A stretch of 64,000 nucleotides of DNA, taken from contig NZ_JACHCG010000002.1 in NCBI RefSeq assembly GCF_014200595.1, forward strand, positions 1 to 64,000. The letters run 5' to 3'. Every line of letters begins with the position of its first letter. Position 1 is the stretch's first letter. Made by a program: the position numbers and the translations under genes. This DNA comes from Pedobacter cryoconitis (GTDB taxonomy: Bacteria; Bacteroidota; Bacteroidia; Sphingobacteriales; Sphingobacteriaceae). The notes beneath the pieces were generated by a model that worked only from the letters and a program-made list of their open reading frames with translations, had not been told where the DNA came from and did no database searches. This document shows positions 30,047-38,806 of the stretch, one piece after another.

Positions 30047-30736
30047 TCAGAAGGATTGTCCAGCCAGTTCCTGCTCAATCTGATCGAATATGGTCAGAAA
30101 TCCCTGCTTGTCGAGTTGTTGTTTAAACTCTTCCAGTTTCTGCGTCAGGATTTCCAGCTGCTCTTCTGTAAATGGATTGAGCCATAACCGCATACAAATG
30201 CGGTTGAGTGCATAGGTAATATTCTCAATTTTCTCATAGCTGAAAAGGTATTCACTGGAGATAAATTTGTCCAGAAAGTGGGCAAAACGTGGCTGATCTG
30301 TTAACCCGGCATATTTTAAAAAGCCGGTTAGAGATTCAGTATGGGCACGGCCGAGCTGCTGATAAAGAAGAGCAGTGTCTACTTTGTTCTGGGTTAACAG
30401 CAGGTGATCAAGGATCAGTTCCAACCCGATGTGTGCTAAAAAGAATGGCTTTACCGGGCCGGTTTGCAGGGCTGGTAAAATCAGTTGTTTAAGAATAGCG
30501 GTTTGTTCTTTAAAAAATCCGGAAGAATGAAATAAACGGTCTACTTCCAGGTGTCTTTTCCATCCGCTAAGTAAGGCTGCATAATCAGGCACATCCCTGA
30601 AAAGGTATTCATCTTTTTGCGGATTAAGGTTCCAGTCTTTGTCTGCATTTTTAATCAGGTCGGGCAATACAACCCCCATCACCATATAATCATTGGAGTT
30701 TTGCCGTTCAAAATAAAAGTGCGAAAGAAAGTTCAT
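30047..30736 (-). CDS. Acyl carrier protein phosphodiesterase-like protein
   Basis: 229 residues. The start MNFLSHFYF, then GVVLPDLIKN and the HLEVDRLFHSS segment, resemble the AcpH (ACP phosphodiesterase, HD-like) family, in which His and Asp residues bind the metal that removes phosphopantetheine from acyl carrier protein. The match is partial and the enzyme activity is inferred only. It stands upstream of ligA on the same strand, 58 bases away, and opposite tyrS. Confidence 0.5.
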   Translation of the reverse strand: MNFLSHFYFERQNSNDYMVMGVVLPDLIKNADKDWNLNPQKDEYLFRDVPDYAALLSGWKRHLEVDRLFHSSGFFKEQTAILKQLILPALQTGPVKPFFLAHIGLELILDHLLLTQNKVDTALLYQQLGRAHTESLTGFLKYAGLTDQPRFAHFLDKFISSEYLFSYEKIENITYALNRICMRLWLNPFTEEQLEILTQKLEEFKQQLDKQGFLTIFDQIEQELAGQSF

Positions 30737-30864
30737 CGTTTACAAAATAGGGATTTTTTTATCAGAGAGCCGTTGAAATGGGCCAAATAACCCATAATTA
30801 TTTATACCTGACAAGAATCTGTCCAAGATCGGTTTTTATCAGCCGCTAAGTTTAAACGGTTTCT

Positions 30865-30872
30865 TATCTTTG
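30865..30872 (+). promoter_or_regulatory. Candidate -7 element of tyrS
   Basis: TATCTTTG matches TAnnTTTG and predicts a start about 10 bases before the tyrS ATG. No clear -33 TTG is present. Confidence 0.45.
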
Positions 30873-30888
30873 CCGAAATTATAAAGCG

Positions 30889-32175
30889 ATGACCAATTTT
30901 GTTGATGAATTAAGATGGAGAGGCATGTTACATGATATCATGCCCAATGCAGAAGATAAATTAAATGAAGGCATGTGCTCAGGATATATAGGTTTTGATC
31001 CTACGGCTGATTCGTTACATGTTGGTCACCTGACACAGATTATGACATTAATCCATTTTCAACGTGCTGGCCACAAACCTTATGCACTTGTTGGTGGCGC
31101 AACTGGTATGGTTGGTGATCCGTCCGGTAAATCTGAGGAAAGAAACTTGCTGACTGAAGAAATACTGGCGCATAACCTGGACGGGATTAAAAAACAGCTG
31201 AATCAATTCTTAAACTTCAGCGCTGAAGGTAACGGTGCGGTGATGGTTAACAATGCGGATTGGTTTAAAGGGTTTAGTTTCCTTGATTTTATCAGAGATG
31301 TAGGTAAACACATCACTGTGAACTACATGATGGCCAAAGATAGCGTGAAAAAGCGTTTGGAAGGTGATACTGGTATGTCTTTTACGGAGTTCAGTTACCA
31401 GCTGATCCAGGGTTATGATTTTTATTATTTATGGAAAAATAATAATTGTACGATCCAGATGGGTGGTTCTGATCAATGGGGCAATATTGTGACCGGAACA
31501 GAATTTATCAGAAGAAAAGACAGAGGAACAGCTTATGGATTAACTACACAACTGATCAAAAAATCGGACGGTACTAAATTCGGAAAAACCGAAAGCGGAG
31601 CGATCTGGTTAGATCCTGAGAAAACTTCTCCTTATAAATATTACCAGTTCTGGTTGAATGCTACAGATTCGGATGCCAGATCATGGATACGTATCTTCAC
31701 TTTGCTGACGCAGCAGGAGTTGGAGAAATTGGAAGCGGAACATGATGCAGCACCTCATTTGAGAATTTTGCAGAAAGCACTGGCTACTGATATTACAATC
31801 AGAACGCACTCTGAGGCTGCTTTAGAAACAGCGGTAAAAACTTCAGAATTCTTGTTCGGTAATGGTTCTTTATCATTCTTGGAGAGCCTGAGCCCTGCAC
31901 ATATCCTGGAAATCTTTGAAGGTGTACAACAGTTTGTAATTAGCCGTGAAGAATTAGCGTCAGGTATTGATGTGGCTACTTTACTGGCAGAAAAAACGAC
32001 GGTATTCCCATCTAAAGGAGAAGTGAAAAAAACTATCCAGGGTGGTGGATTGAGTATTAATAAAGAAAAAGTAGCAGAGGTTACTGCCAGTTATACTGTC
32101 AGCAACCTGATTAATGATAAATATATTATCGTTCAGAAAGGTAAAAAGAATTATTTCCTGTTAATCGCGGAATAG
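30889..32175 (+). CDS. tyrS: Tyrosyl-tRNA synthetase
   Basis: 428 residues. A class I aminoacyl-tRNA synthetase with the HIGH-type motif HVGHL (about 44-48), GGATGMVGDPSGKSEER, the QGYDF tyrosine pocket, a KMSKS-type loop written KFGKT (about 230-234) and a C-terminal S4 RNA-binding domain. It ends one base before the stop of the convergent LuxE-like gene, with no terminator between. Confidence 0.98.
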   Translation: MTNFVDELRWRGMLHDIMPNAEDKLNEGMCSGYIGFDPTADSLHVGHLTQIMTLIHFQRAGHKPYALVGGATGMVGDPSGKSEERNLLTEEILAHNLDGIKKQLNQFLNFSAEGNGAVMVNNADWFKGFSFLDFIRDVGKHITVNYMMAKDSVKKRLEGDTGMSFTEFSYQLIQGYDFYYLWKNNNCTIQMGGSDQWGNIVTGTEFIRRKDRGTAYGLTTQLIKKSDGTKFGKTESGAIWLDPEKTSPYKYYQFWLNATDSDARSWIRIFTLLTQQELEKLEAEHDAAPHLRILQKALATDITIRTHSEAALETAVKTSEFLFGNGSLSFLESLSPAHILEIFEGVQQFVISREELASGIDVATLLAEKTTVFPSKGEVKKTIQGGGLSINKEKVAEVTASYTVSNLINDKYIIVQKGKKNYFLLIAE

Positions 32176-32176
32176 T

Positions 32177-33175
32177 TTACTGAACCAGCAGGTTACAGCC
32201 TCTGATGTCTGCATTGTCAAAACGGCCAAGTACTTCAAAGGAACCGCCGGGCAATAACCGGCCCAGGTCCTGGGTAGCGATGAACGAGCAGGAGTTAATG
32301 TTGGCAAGATCAATAATGTTGATGCCTCCTGTCTGATTAGAATTGAGGAGTGTTAGGGGATCGTTCGTGTCCCTTAACACAATCTTCATCCAGTTTGGAC
32401 AATCAAATACACCTTCTCCCGAAGAATAAGCTTGTGAAAGCAGTTCAGTCATTCCGTATTCACTGTGGATGGCAGTTACACCAAATCCGCTTTTTAATAT
32501 TTCGTGCAGTTCTTCTCTGACCATTTCTTTCCTCTTTCCTTTCATACCGCCTGTTTCCATCACGATTAATTCGGGGAAGTCCAGTTGGTGGCTTTCAAGA
32601 AAGTCAAGCAGGGCATAAGTAACACCAATTAATAGTGTTGGCTGACCTGCCTTTTTTAAAGCGGTTAATTTTTGGAAAAGCTCTTCGTGGTTATGTAAGA
32701 AATAACCGCTATCGGGATGTTTGCTTTGATTCAGTAATGCGTCGATCATATAGATCAGCGAAGAGCCGTCTCTTTCCAGATAGGAAGGAAGTAAAGCCAG
32801 CAGACAAGTCTCTGCTATAGGGCCATAGAATTGCTCAAATGCTTTGTTAAAACTTTCTTCGTATACACTCAGGTCGGTCACTATATGTTTACTTTGCACC
32901 ATTCCGGTAGTTCCGGAGCTGCTGAAAATGATTTCCTCCGGATCAGTATTACTGACTACCCGGTGACTTTTAAAAAAGCTGATCGGCAGATAAGGGATAT
33001 CGGCAACCCTGGTGATCTGGTCTGGTTTAATATTCAGGTGAGTGATAAACTGACGATAAGGTTCACAAAACTCCGCCTGGTGTTTGAAGACAGCCAGGGC
33101 AGTTTCATTAAACTGCTGTTCATCGCGGATAGAAAATAGTTGAGGAATTAAAGCTTTCACGCCGCAAAAATACAC
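32177..33175 (-). CDS. LuxE-family acyl-protein synthetase
   Basis: 332 residues from the first GTG, or 327 from a second GTG at 33160 (KALIPQLF), which is as likely. The adenylation-like SSSGTTG (about 85-91) and HSEYGMTE motifs place it in the LuxE / PaaK-like superfamily. LuxE activates a fatty acid as acyl-AMP and then carries it on a cysteine close to its C-terminus; here Cys327 stands five residues from the end (RGCNLLVQ), in keeping with that. No luxC, luxD or luciferase is present, so the role is not bioluminescence. Third gene of a tight minus-strand unit with a membrane protein and a penicillin-acylase homolog. The substrate is unknown. Confidence 0.75.
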   Translation of the reverse strand: MYFCGVKALIPQLFSIRDEQQFNETALAVFKHQAEFCEPYRQFITHLNIKPDQITRVADIPYLPISFFKSHRVVSNTDPEEIIFSSSGTTGMVQSKHIVTDLSVYEESFNKAFEQFYGPIAETCLLALLPSYLERDGSSLIYMIDALLNQSKHPDSGYFLHNHEELFQKLTALKKAGQPTLLIGVTYALLDFLESHQLDFPELIVMETGGMKGKRKEMVREELHEILKSGFGVTAIHSEYGMTELLSQAYSSGEGVFDCPNWMKIVLRDTNDPLTLLNSNQTGGINIIDLANINSCSFIATQDLGRLLPGGSFEVLGRFDNADIRGCNLLVQ

Positions 33176-33192
33176 AAAGAGTTAGACAAATG

Positions 33193-33543
33193 TTATGCCG
33201 TTGTTTTTTTAACCAGTACTGCTTTTCTGAACTGGTAACCACAGTAGCCGCTTACCGCAGCCACAAAACCGCCCAGTAATGCTGAAACCAGCAGGACTAA
33301 CCACCAGGCATGCAGACCAAACATCTCTGCGACACGCGAAACCAGCAGGTTATTGTTTGGCAGGCTCTGGTATAAAGCGACACCTGTCCATAACAGCGCA
33401 ATTGCAAAGAATGGTTGCCATAAGGATAGTTTTGCTGTTTTACCGATTAACCCGCAGGTCGCAAAACAAAGGATTACGATGATCCACCAGGGTAAGATCA
33501 TTTGTAATAAAAAAGAGGCGATAAGTATAACGAGAAAGACCAT
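33193..33543 (-). CDS. Small integral membrane protein, function unknown
   Basis: 116 residues with about four hydrophobic segments (near 1-20, 24-34, 43-58 and 76-98) and a basic C-terminus (RKAVLVKKTTA). I do not recognise a named family. It begins 3 bases after the acylase gene and ends 17 bases before the LuxE-like gene, so the three are very probably one transcript. Confidence 0.7.
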   Translation of the reverse strand: MVFLVILIASFLLQMILPWWIIVILCFATCGLIGKTAKLSLWQPFFAIALLWTGVALYQSLPNNNLLVSRVAEMFGLHAWWLVLLVSALLGGFVAAVSGYCGYQFRKAVLVKKTTA

Positions 33544-33546
33544 GTG

Positions 33547-35985
33547 CTATTTTTTAGAGATTTTTAAACGTGAAAGAACTTTACCCCGGGTATCCTCCGC
33601 AGATTGCATCAGGTAGAGATCATATAATTTGCCATCTGCCCAGGTACCCAGCATATCATCATAGAAAAAGCTGCCCGGATTACCTGATTGTCCGCCTGGA
33701 TATACACCGTGACCTTTTGGCGTTTTTCCAAGCTCAACGACCATCCTCCAAGATGGGCCATTTTTTTCACCCAAAGCATTAATGGTGCTTTTCGCTCCTC
33801 CGATCAGCAATGTTTCTGAGCCCATTCCCGGTATATTAGCTAAGTGAGGTACATGTGTTTGTTTCACATTTGCCCATTGCCATCTTTTCCCGATCGGCCC
33901 GTATTTTCTTTCCAGACTATCGCAGGTATATTTGAAAGCTTCGTTAACGAGGTCATTCAGGGTTTCTTTTTGTGGCGTATTCACATTATCAAACCATTTT
34001 GAACCTGGGTCTTTTAAAATCAATTCTACAGTCCGGTCTTTGGAAGGGTATCGCATAGGTACCGAGGCAATCGTAAATTCATCATCCCAGATGTCAATAA
34101 ATAAACGTTTAGTCCACAGATCGAAAATACTGCCGCCAATTGCTTTGGCTGTAAAGAACTTGTCCCATTTGCTGGTGATTTCCAGTGCTTCTTTTTGTGT
34201 CGCGTTGAGCTTTGCCGGGTCAATTTTTGAAATGAGTGCGGGCAGCAGGTCCTGCGCCAGTATACTATAACTATCGCTTTGCATAATCCGGATGCTATCG
34301 GCGGTTGCTTTTGTCATTGCTTTAAGCCTGTCATTAATTCTTTTACCACGTTCATAAGAGCCAAATTCCCAATTGATATAATAAGGGTAGGATGGGTCTG
34401 TAGAGGACTGATTTGCTGAGCTGACGAAGTTTCTTTCCGGGTTTTTAACGGTTGGATTCTCTGCATAGGGGATCCATCCCTGCCAGTCATTTTTTGGATC
34501 AGAGCCATCGAGTATAAATTTGCCCTGATCTTTCCATTTCAACGGGAATTTTCCATTGGCTGTAATGGCGATATCATTTGCTGATGAAGCAAAAATAAAG
34601 TTCTGTGCAGGTGCTGTATAATAGGTGAGTGCTTTCCGGTAGTCGTTGTAGTTTTTGCCTCTGTTCAATAAATAGAAAGTCATCAGCTCGTTTGATTTAT
34701 CATGCGCAATCCAGCGCAGTGCATTACCAGTAGGCACATTGTCGGCCATGCTGAGTTTTTCTGGTTTCTGGAAATAGACAACAGGGCCATGGTGGGTGTA
34801 AAAGACGGTATCTATTTCATTTTTAGCGCCTCTGATTTTTATTGTTTCCAGCCTTACGGTAGTATTTTTCCAGGCATTGTTGTATTTGTATTGCTTGTGC
34901 GTCTGGTCTTTAAATTTGATCTGGTAGAAATCCAGTACATCTGCTGCAACATTGGTTACGCCCCATGCAATGTCTTTATTGAAACCAATCGTGATACCCG
35001 GTGCACCAGGGAGTGAAACGCCATAGGCATTAAGTCCGGGTGCATTTAGCTGGATCTGATACCAGATAGAAGGTAATGTTAAATTCAGGTGCGGGTCATT
35101 GGCCAGGATCGGATATCCTGAAGCTGTTTTAGCACCAGAAAGTGCCCAGTTATTACTCCCGATCCCATCTTCCAATACTTTGGTTTTTACTTTACCGGTG
35201 GTCATTTCAGTGAAACCGGCAGGTGTTTTTGGAACTTGCAGGGGTTTGAAATCCCACTTTGTTCCTACAGGGATAATCGGATCTTCACGGAAGGGATAAT
35301 CAGGGAATAAATCGGCTGTTACTTCAGGGCCGTATTTTTTCAGGATGTTGCTCATGTAAAATTCATCTGAACCCATAGCCAGCACTGCTGACATCTGTTT
35401 GAGCAGCAAGGCACATTTAAGTGGTGTCCAGTCTTCGGGGGTAAAATCCAGTATTTTATATTCTAAAGGAAGCTGCGCACTGGAAAGCGAATGGATATAG
35501 TCATTGATCCCGGCGGTATAAGCTTCAATCATGGCTTTTGATTTAGGGTCTTCCATCATTCCTTTTAAAGAGTTTTCAGCGCCGTAAACCATGCCCATGC
35601 GGCGTTGATATCTATCTACTTCAATAGCTTTGGCCCCTACAACTTCAGATAGTCTTCCAGCTGCAAAACGGGTCTGGAAATCCATTTGCCATAAACGGTT
35701 CATGGCCGTAATGTATCCTTGTGTGTAATAAACATCGTGGTCATTTTTGGCGAAAATATGAGGGATCATACGGTCATCAAAAACTACCTCTACCGTCTCT
35801 TGTGTCCCTTTTAGACTGATTGTGCTTTTTTTGGCAACACTCATTTTTTCTGCGTTCTGCCAGAAACCGGTAAAGGGGTTAAGGAATTTTAAAAGCGGGG
35901 GAACGGAACCAAATTTGGTATTGAGCACAAAGGCCAGCAGTATAGGTATAATGACGCAAATGAATGCTTTAAATTTGTTCTTCAT
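33547..35985 (-). CDS. Penicillin acylase family amidohydrolase
   Basis: 812 residues. An N-terminal signal or membrane segment (about 5-24) precedes the alpha part. Autocleavage of this Ntn-hydrolase family exposes a serine; here it should be Ser277 in the GIGSNNWAL motif, preceded by a spacer with TTGKVKTKVLEDG. NDPHLNLTLPSIWYQI follows as in PvdQ- and quorum-quenching-type relatives. The family cleaves amide-linked acyl groups (beta-lactams, acyl-homoserine lactones or N-acyl peptides), normally in the periplasm. First gene of the operon containing the small membrane protein and the LuxE-like protein. Confidence 0.9.
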   Translation of the reverse strand: MKNKFKAFICVIIPILLAFVLNTKFGSVPPLLKFLNPFTGFWQNAEKMSVAKKSTISLKGTQETVEVVFDDRMIPHIFAKNDHDVYYTQGYITAMNRLWQMDFQTRFAAGRLSEVVGAKAIEVDRYQRRMGMVYGAENSLKGMMEDPKSKAMIEAYTAGINDYIHSLSSAQLPLEYKILDFTPEDWTPLKCALLLKQMSAVLAMGSDEFYMSNILKKYGPEVTADLFPDYPFREDPIIPVGTKWDFKPLQVPKTPAGFTEMTTGKVKTKVLEDGIGSNNWALSGAKTASGYPILANDPHLNLTLPSIWYQIQLNAPGLNAYGVSLPGAPGITIGFNKDIAWGVTNVAADVLDFYQIKFKDQTHKQYKYNNAWKNTTVRLETIKIRGAKNEIDTVFYTHHGPVVYFQKPEKLSMADNVPTGNALRWIAHDKSNELMTFYLLNRGKNYNDYRKALTYYTAPAQNFIFASSANDIAITANGKFPLKWKDQGKFILDGSDPKNDWQGWIPYAENPTVKNPERNFVSSANQSSTDPSYPYYINWEFGSYERGKRINDRLKAMTKATADSIRIMQSDSYSILAQDLLPALISKIDPAKLNATQKEALEITSKWDKFFTAKAIGGSIFDLWTKRLFIDIWDDEFTIASVPMRYPSKDRTVELILKDPGSKWFDNVNTPQKETLNDLVNEAFKYTCDSLERKYGPIGKRWQWANVKQTHVPHLANIPGMGSETLLIGGAKSTINALGEKNGPSWRMVVELGKTPKGHGVYPGGQSGNPGSFFYDDMLGTWADGKLYDLYLMQSAEDTRGKVLSRLKISKK

Positions 35986-36269
35986 ATTCGATTGAATTAC
36001 CGGTTAAAGAATTTGGTATCCCAGGGCAATTTAATATAAAACTGTATTGATTGCTAATCTTAATCATATTTGTGATTTTGGGCTGAAGATGGGTACTGAT
36101 TTGTTCAACAAAATGCTAAATAGATTCAGCAAACGGTATTTTGATCTTACCTGTTGAAATTTCTGTTTGAATTATATCTGAAAAATCTTGTGTTTTGGCA
36201 TAATAATTAACACTTTAGCTAGGTCAATCAGACATTTTATACATACAAATAGATTACGGAAACCTTTTT

Positions 36270-38744
36270 ATGGAAGAATTCGAAGAGCAAGGAAACGAAA
36301 TAACGGACAACGAAAATATCAAGGAAATAGTTGAATCCACTATTCAACATTTAAACAATCCGGTATTAGCTTTAAAACCGATAGTTAAGAAATATCTTAC
36401 GCAAGTTCGGGAAGTCCGTCAGGATGGGAATAAATTTTTCTTCTCAGACGGAGAAGCCAGCGTAGAGGTGAGAGTAGTAAGTAATGAAATTATACGTGTC
36501 AGACTTGCGCCTCACAGTGTTTTTCTGGAGGATTTCTCTTATGCTGTTCCGGTGGTGGATCAGAAAGTAAGTACTTTCAATTTCGATGAGGAAGAGGATT
36601 ATTATGCGATAGCAACCAATACAGTGACCTGTAAAATCAGAAAAGAGGATTTTCATATTTCATTTACGGAGAACTTGTCCCAGATTGTAATGAGTGAGGA
36701 TGCCTCTCCAATGCACTGGGAAGAGAATGCGGACTTTGGTGGTTATTATGTTTTTGCTACTAAAAAATGTTTTCCGGAAGAGAACTTTTTCGGCCTTGGT
36801 GATAAATCAGGAAATATGAACCTGCGTGGCCGTCATTTTCAAAACTGGAATACGGATGCTTATTCTTTTGGATGGGATCAGGATCCTTTATACAGAACAA
36901 TCCCGTTTTATACAGGAGTTCATCAAAAGTCTGCCTACGGTATTTTCTTTGACAATACTTTCCGCTCTTATTTTGACTTCGGTAAAGAAGACAATGATAA
37001 GACCAGTTTCTGGTCGGATGGTGGTGAATTGCAATATTATTATATTCACGGTCCACATATGATGGATGTGATTAAACGTTACCAGACTTTAACCGGAACA
37101 CATCCTATGCCTCCTAAATGGGCGTTGGGGTATCATCAGTGCCGCTGGAGTTATTATCCGGAAACCAAGGTAAAAGAAATTGCAGATGGGTTCCGTTCCA
37201 GAGATATCCCTTGTGATGCGATTTACTTCGATATCGATTATATGGATGGCTACCGCTGTTTTACCTGGAATAAAAAGCACTTTCCTGATCCAAGAAAAAT
37301 GATCAAGGAATTAGCAGACGATGGATTTAAAACCGTTGTAATGATTGATCCGGGAATAAAAGTAGATGATAATTACTGGGTCTTTAAAGAAGGAAAAGAG
37401 AACAATTATTTCTGTAGAAGAAGTGATGACTATTTTATGGAAGGCCATGTGTGGCCAGGCAGATGCCAGTTCCCTGATTTCACGAACCCAACGGTAAGAG
37501 AGTGGTGGGGTGGGTTATATAAAGAGCTCGTAGATATGGGTGTTGCAGGTGTATGGAATGATATGAATGAGCCGGCAGTATTTGGTGCAGGGACTTTTCC
37601 AAATGATGTACGTCATAATTACGATGGGCACAGAGGGTCGCACCGGAAGGCACATAATGTTTACGGGATGCAAATGGTACGTTCAACTTATGACGGCTTA
37701 AAAAAGCTGATGCGTAATAAGCGTCCTTTTACGATTACCCGTGCAGGATATGCTGGTATGCAGCGTTATGGTTGTGTATGGACTGGTGATAATGTAGCGA
37801 GTTGGGAACATTTAAAAATAGGAAATATACAGTGTCAGCGGATGTCGGTTTCAGGAGTCCCTTTTTGTGGAACTGATATCGGAGGGTTTAGTGGTGAACC
37901 GGATGGAGAGTTATTTACCCGCTGGATTCAGCTGGGAACATTTTCTCCTTTTATGCGGGCACACTCTGCGGGTGATACAGCCGAAAGAGAGCCGTGGAGT
38001 TTTGGAGAGCCTTATACCGCGATCAACCGTAAATTTATTGAATTGAGATACCGTTTAATGCCTTATTTTTATTCTGTATTCTGGGAGCATCACCGTTATG
38101 GTTTTCCAATCCTGAGACCTCTGGTGATGTTGGAGCAGGAAAATGTGAGCAATCATTTCAGACAGGATGAATTTGCCTATGGAGATAAAATCCTGGTTTG
38201 CCCGATTTTGGAGCAGGGGGCTGTTTCAAGGACTGTTTATTTGCCAAAAGGACAGTGGTATAACATCTGGACACATGAATTACTTGCCGGAGAAAATGAG
38301 CATTTAGTAGATGCACCATTAGAGAGCATGCCTATTTTCATTAAAGCGGGTGCTGTTATTCCAGAGTATCCGGTAATGCAGTACGTAGGAGAAAAACATG
38401 TGGACGAAGTATTGCTGAATATCTTTTATGCGAACTATGAGGTGAATTCATTCTTCTTTGAAGATCATGGGGACACTTTTGCCTATGAGCAGGATATTTA
38501 TTCGGAGAAAAAGTTCACGGTTAAAGGAAATGATCGCCGTCTGCTGATCCAGCAGAAGCTGGAGGGTTTATATACACCAAATTATGAAACCTATAATTAC
38601 AACTTAATTGGCATTCCTTTTGGAGTTAAGAAAGTCATTGTAGACGGATTGGAAATTAAAGACTATTTTACTGACGATAGAAACTGCTTACGTTTTAAAA
38701 GCAATAAAAACTTCTCTGTGATACAAATCCAGGGAGAAATATAA
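36270..38744 (+). CDS. Glycoside hydrolase family 31 alpha-glucosidase
   Basis: 824 residues. The catalytic nucleophile lies in GVWNDMNEP (Asp431) and the acid/base in VWTGDN (Asp507), both in the expected GH31 context, after an N-terminal beta-sandwich domain. There is no signal peptide, so it probably acts in the cytosol on alpha-glucans or maltodextrins. It precedes glgB by 62 bases on the same strand, suggesting a role in glycogen turnover. The roughly 280-base gap upstream, shared with the divergent acylase gene, shows no clear promoter on either strand. Confidence 0.93.
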   Translation: MEEFEEQGNEITDNENIKEIVESTIQHLNNPVLALKPIVKKYLTQVREVRQDGNKFFFSDGEASVEVRVVSNEIIRVRLAPHSVFLEDFSYAVPVVDQKVSTFNFDEEEDYYAIATNTVTCKIRKEDFHISFTENLSQIVMSEDASPMHWEENADFGGYYVFATKKCFPEENFFGLGDKSGNMNLRGRHFQNWNTDAYSFGWDQDPLYRTIPFYTGVHQKSAYGIFFDNTFRSYFDFGKEDNDKTSFWSDGGELQYYYIHGPHMMDVIKRYQTLTGTHPMPPKWALGYHQCRWSYYPETKVKEIADGFRSRDIPCDAIYFDIDYMDGYRCFTWNKKHFPDPRKMIKELADDGFKTVVMIDPGIKVDDNYWVFKEGKENNYFCRRSDDYFMEGHVWPGRCQFPDFTNPTVREWWGGLYKELVDMGVAGVWNDMNEPAVFGAGTFPNDVRHNYDGHRGSHRKAHNVYGMQMVRSTYDGLKKLMRNKRPFTITRAGYAGMQRYGCVWTGDNVASWEHLKIGNIQCQRMSVSGVPFCGTDIGGFSGEPDGELFTRWIQLGTFSPFMRAHSAGDTAEREPWSFGEPYTAINRKFIELRYRLMPYFYSVFWEHHRYGFPILRPLVMLEQENVSNHFRQDEFAYGDKILVCPILEQGAVSRTVYLPKGQWYNIWTHELLAGENEHLVDAPLESMPIFIKAGAVIPEYPVMQYVGEKHVDEVLLNIFYANYEVNSFFFEDHGDTFAYEQDIYSEKKFTVKGNDRRLLIQQKLEGLYTPNYETYNYNLIGIPFGVKKVIVDGLEIKDYFTDDRNCLRFKSNKNFSVIQIQGEI

Positions 38745-38806
38745 GTAACAGGAGCGGGCATTTCCCAGAAGGAAGCATTTTGAACTAAATATAATCCCTT
38801 AAAATA

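Noticed and set aside
33165..33172. TATTTTTG on the minus strand as promoter of the LuxE-like gene
   Set aside because: It overlaps the first possible start codon, lies inside a tight operon and has no -33 element; probably chance.
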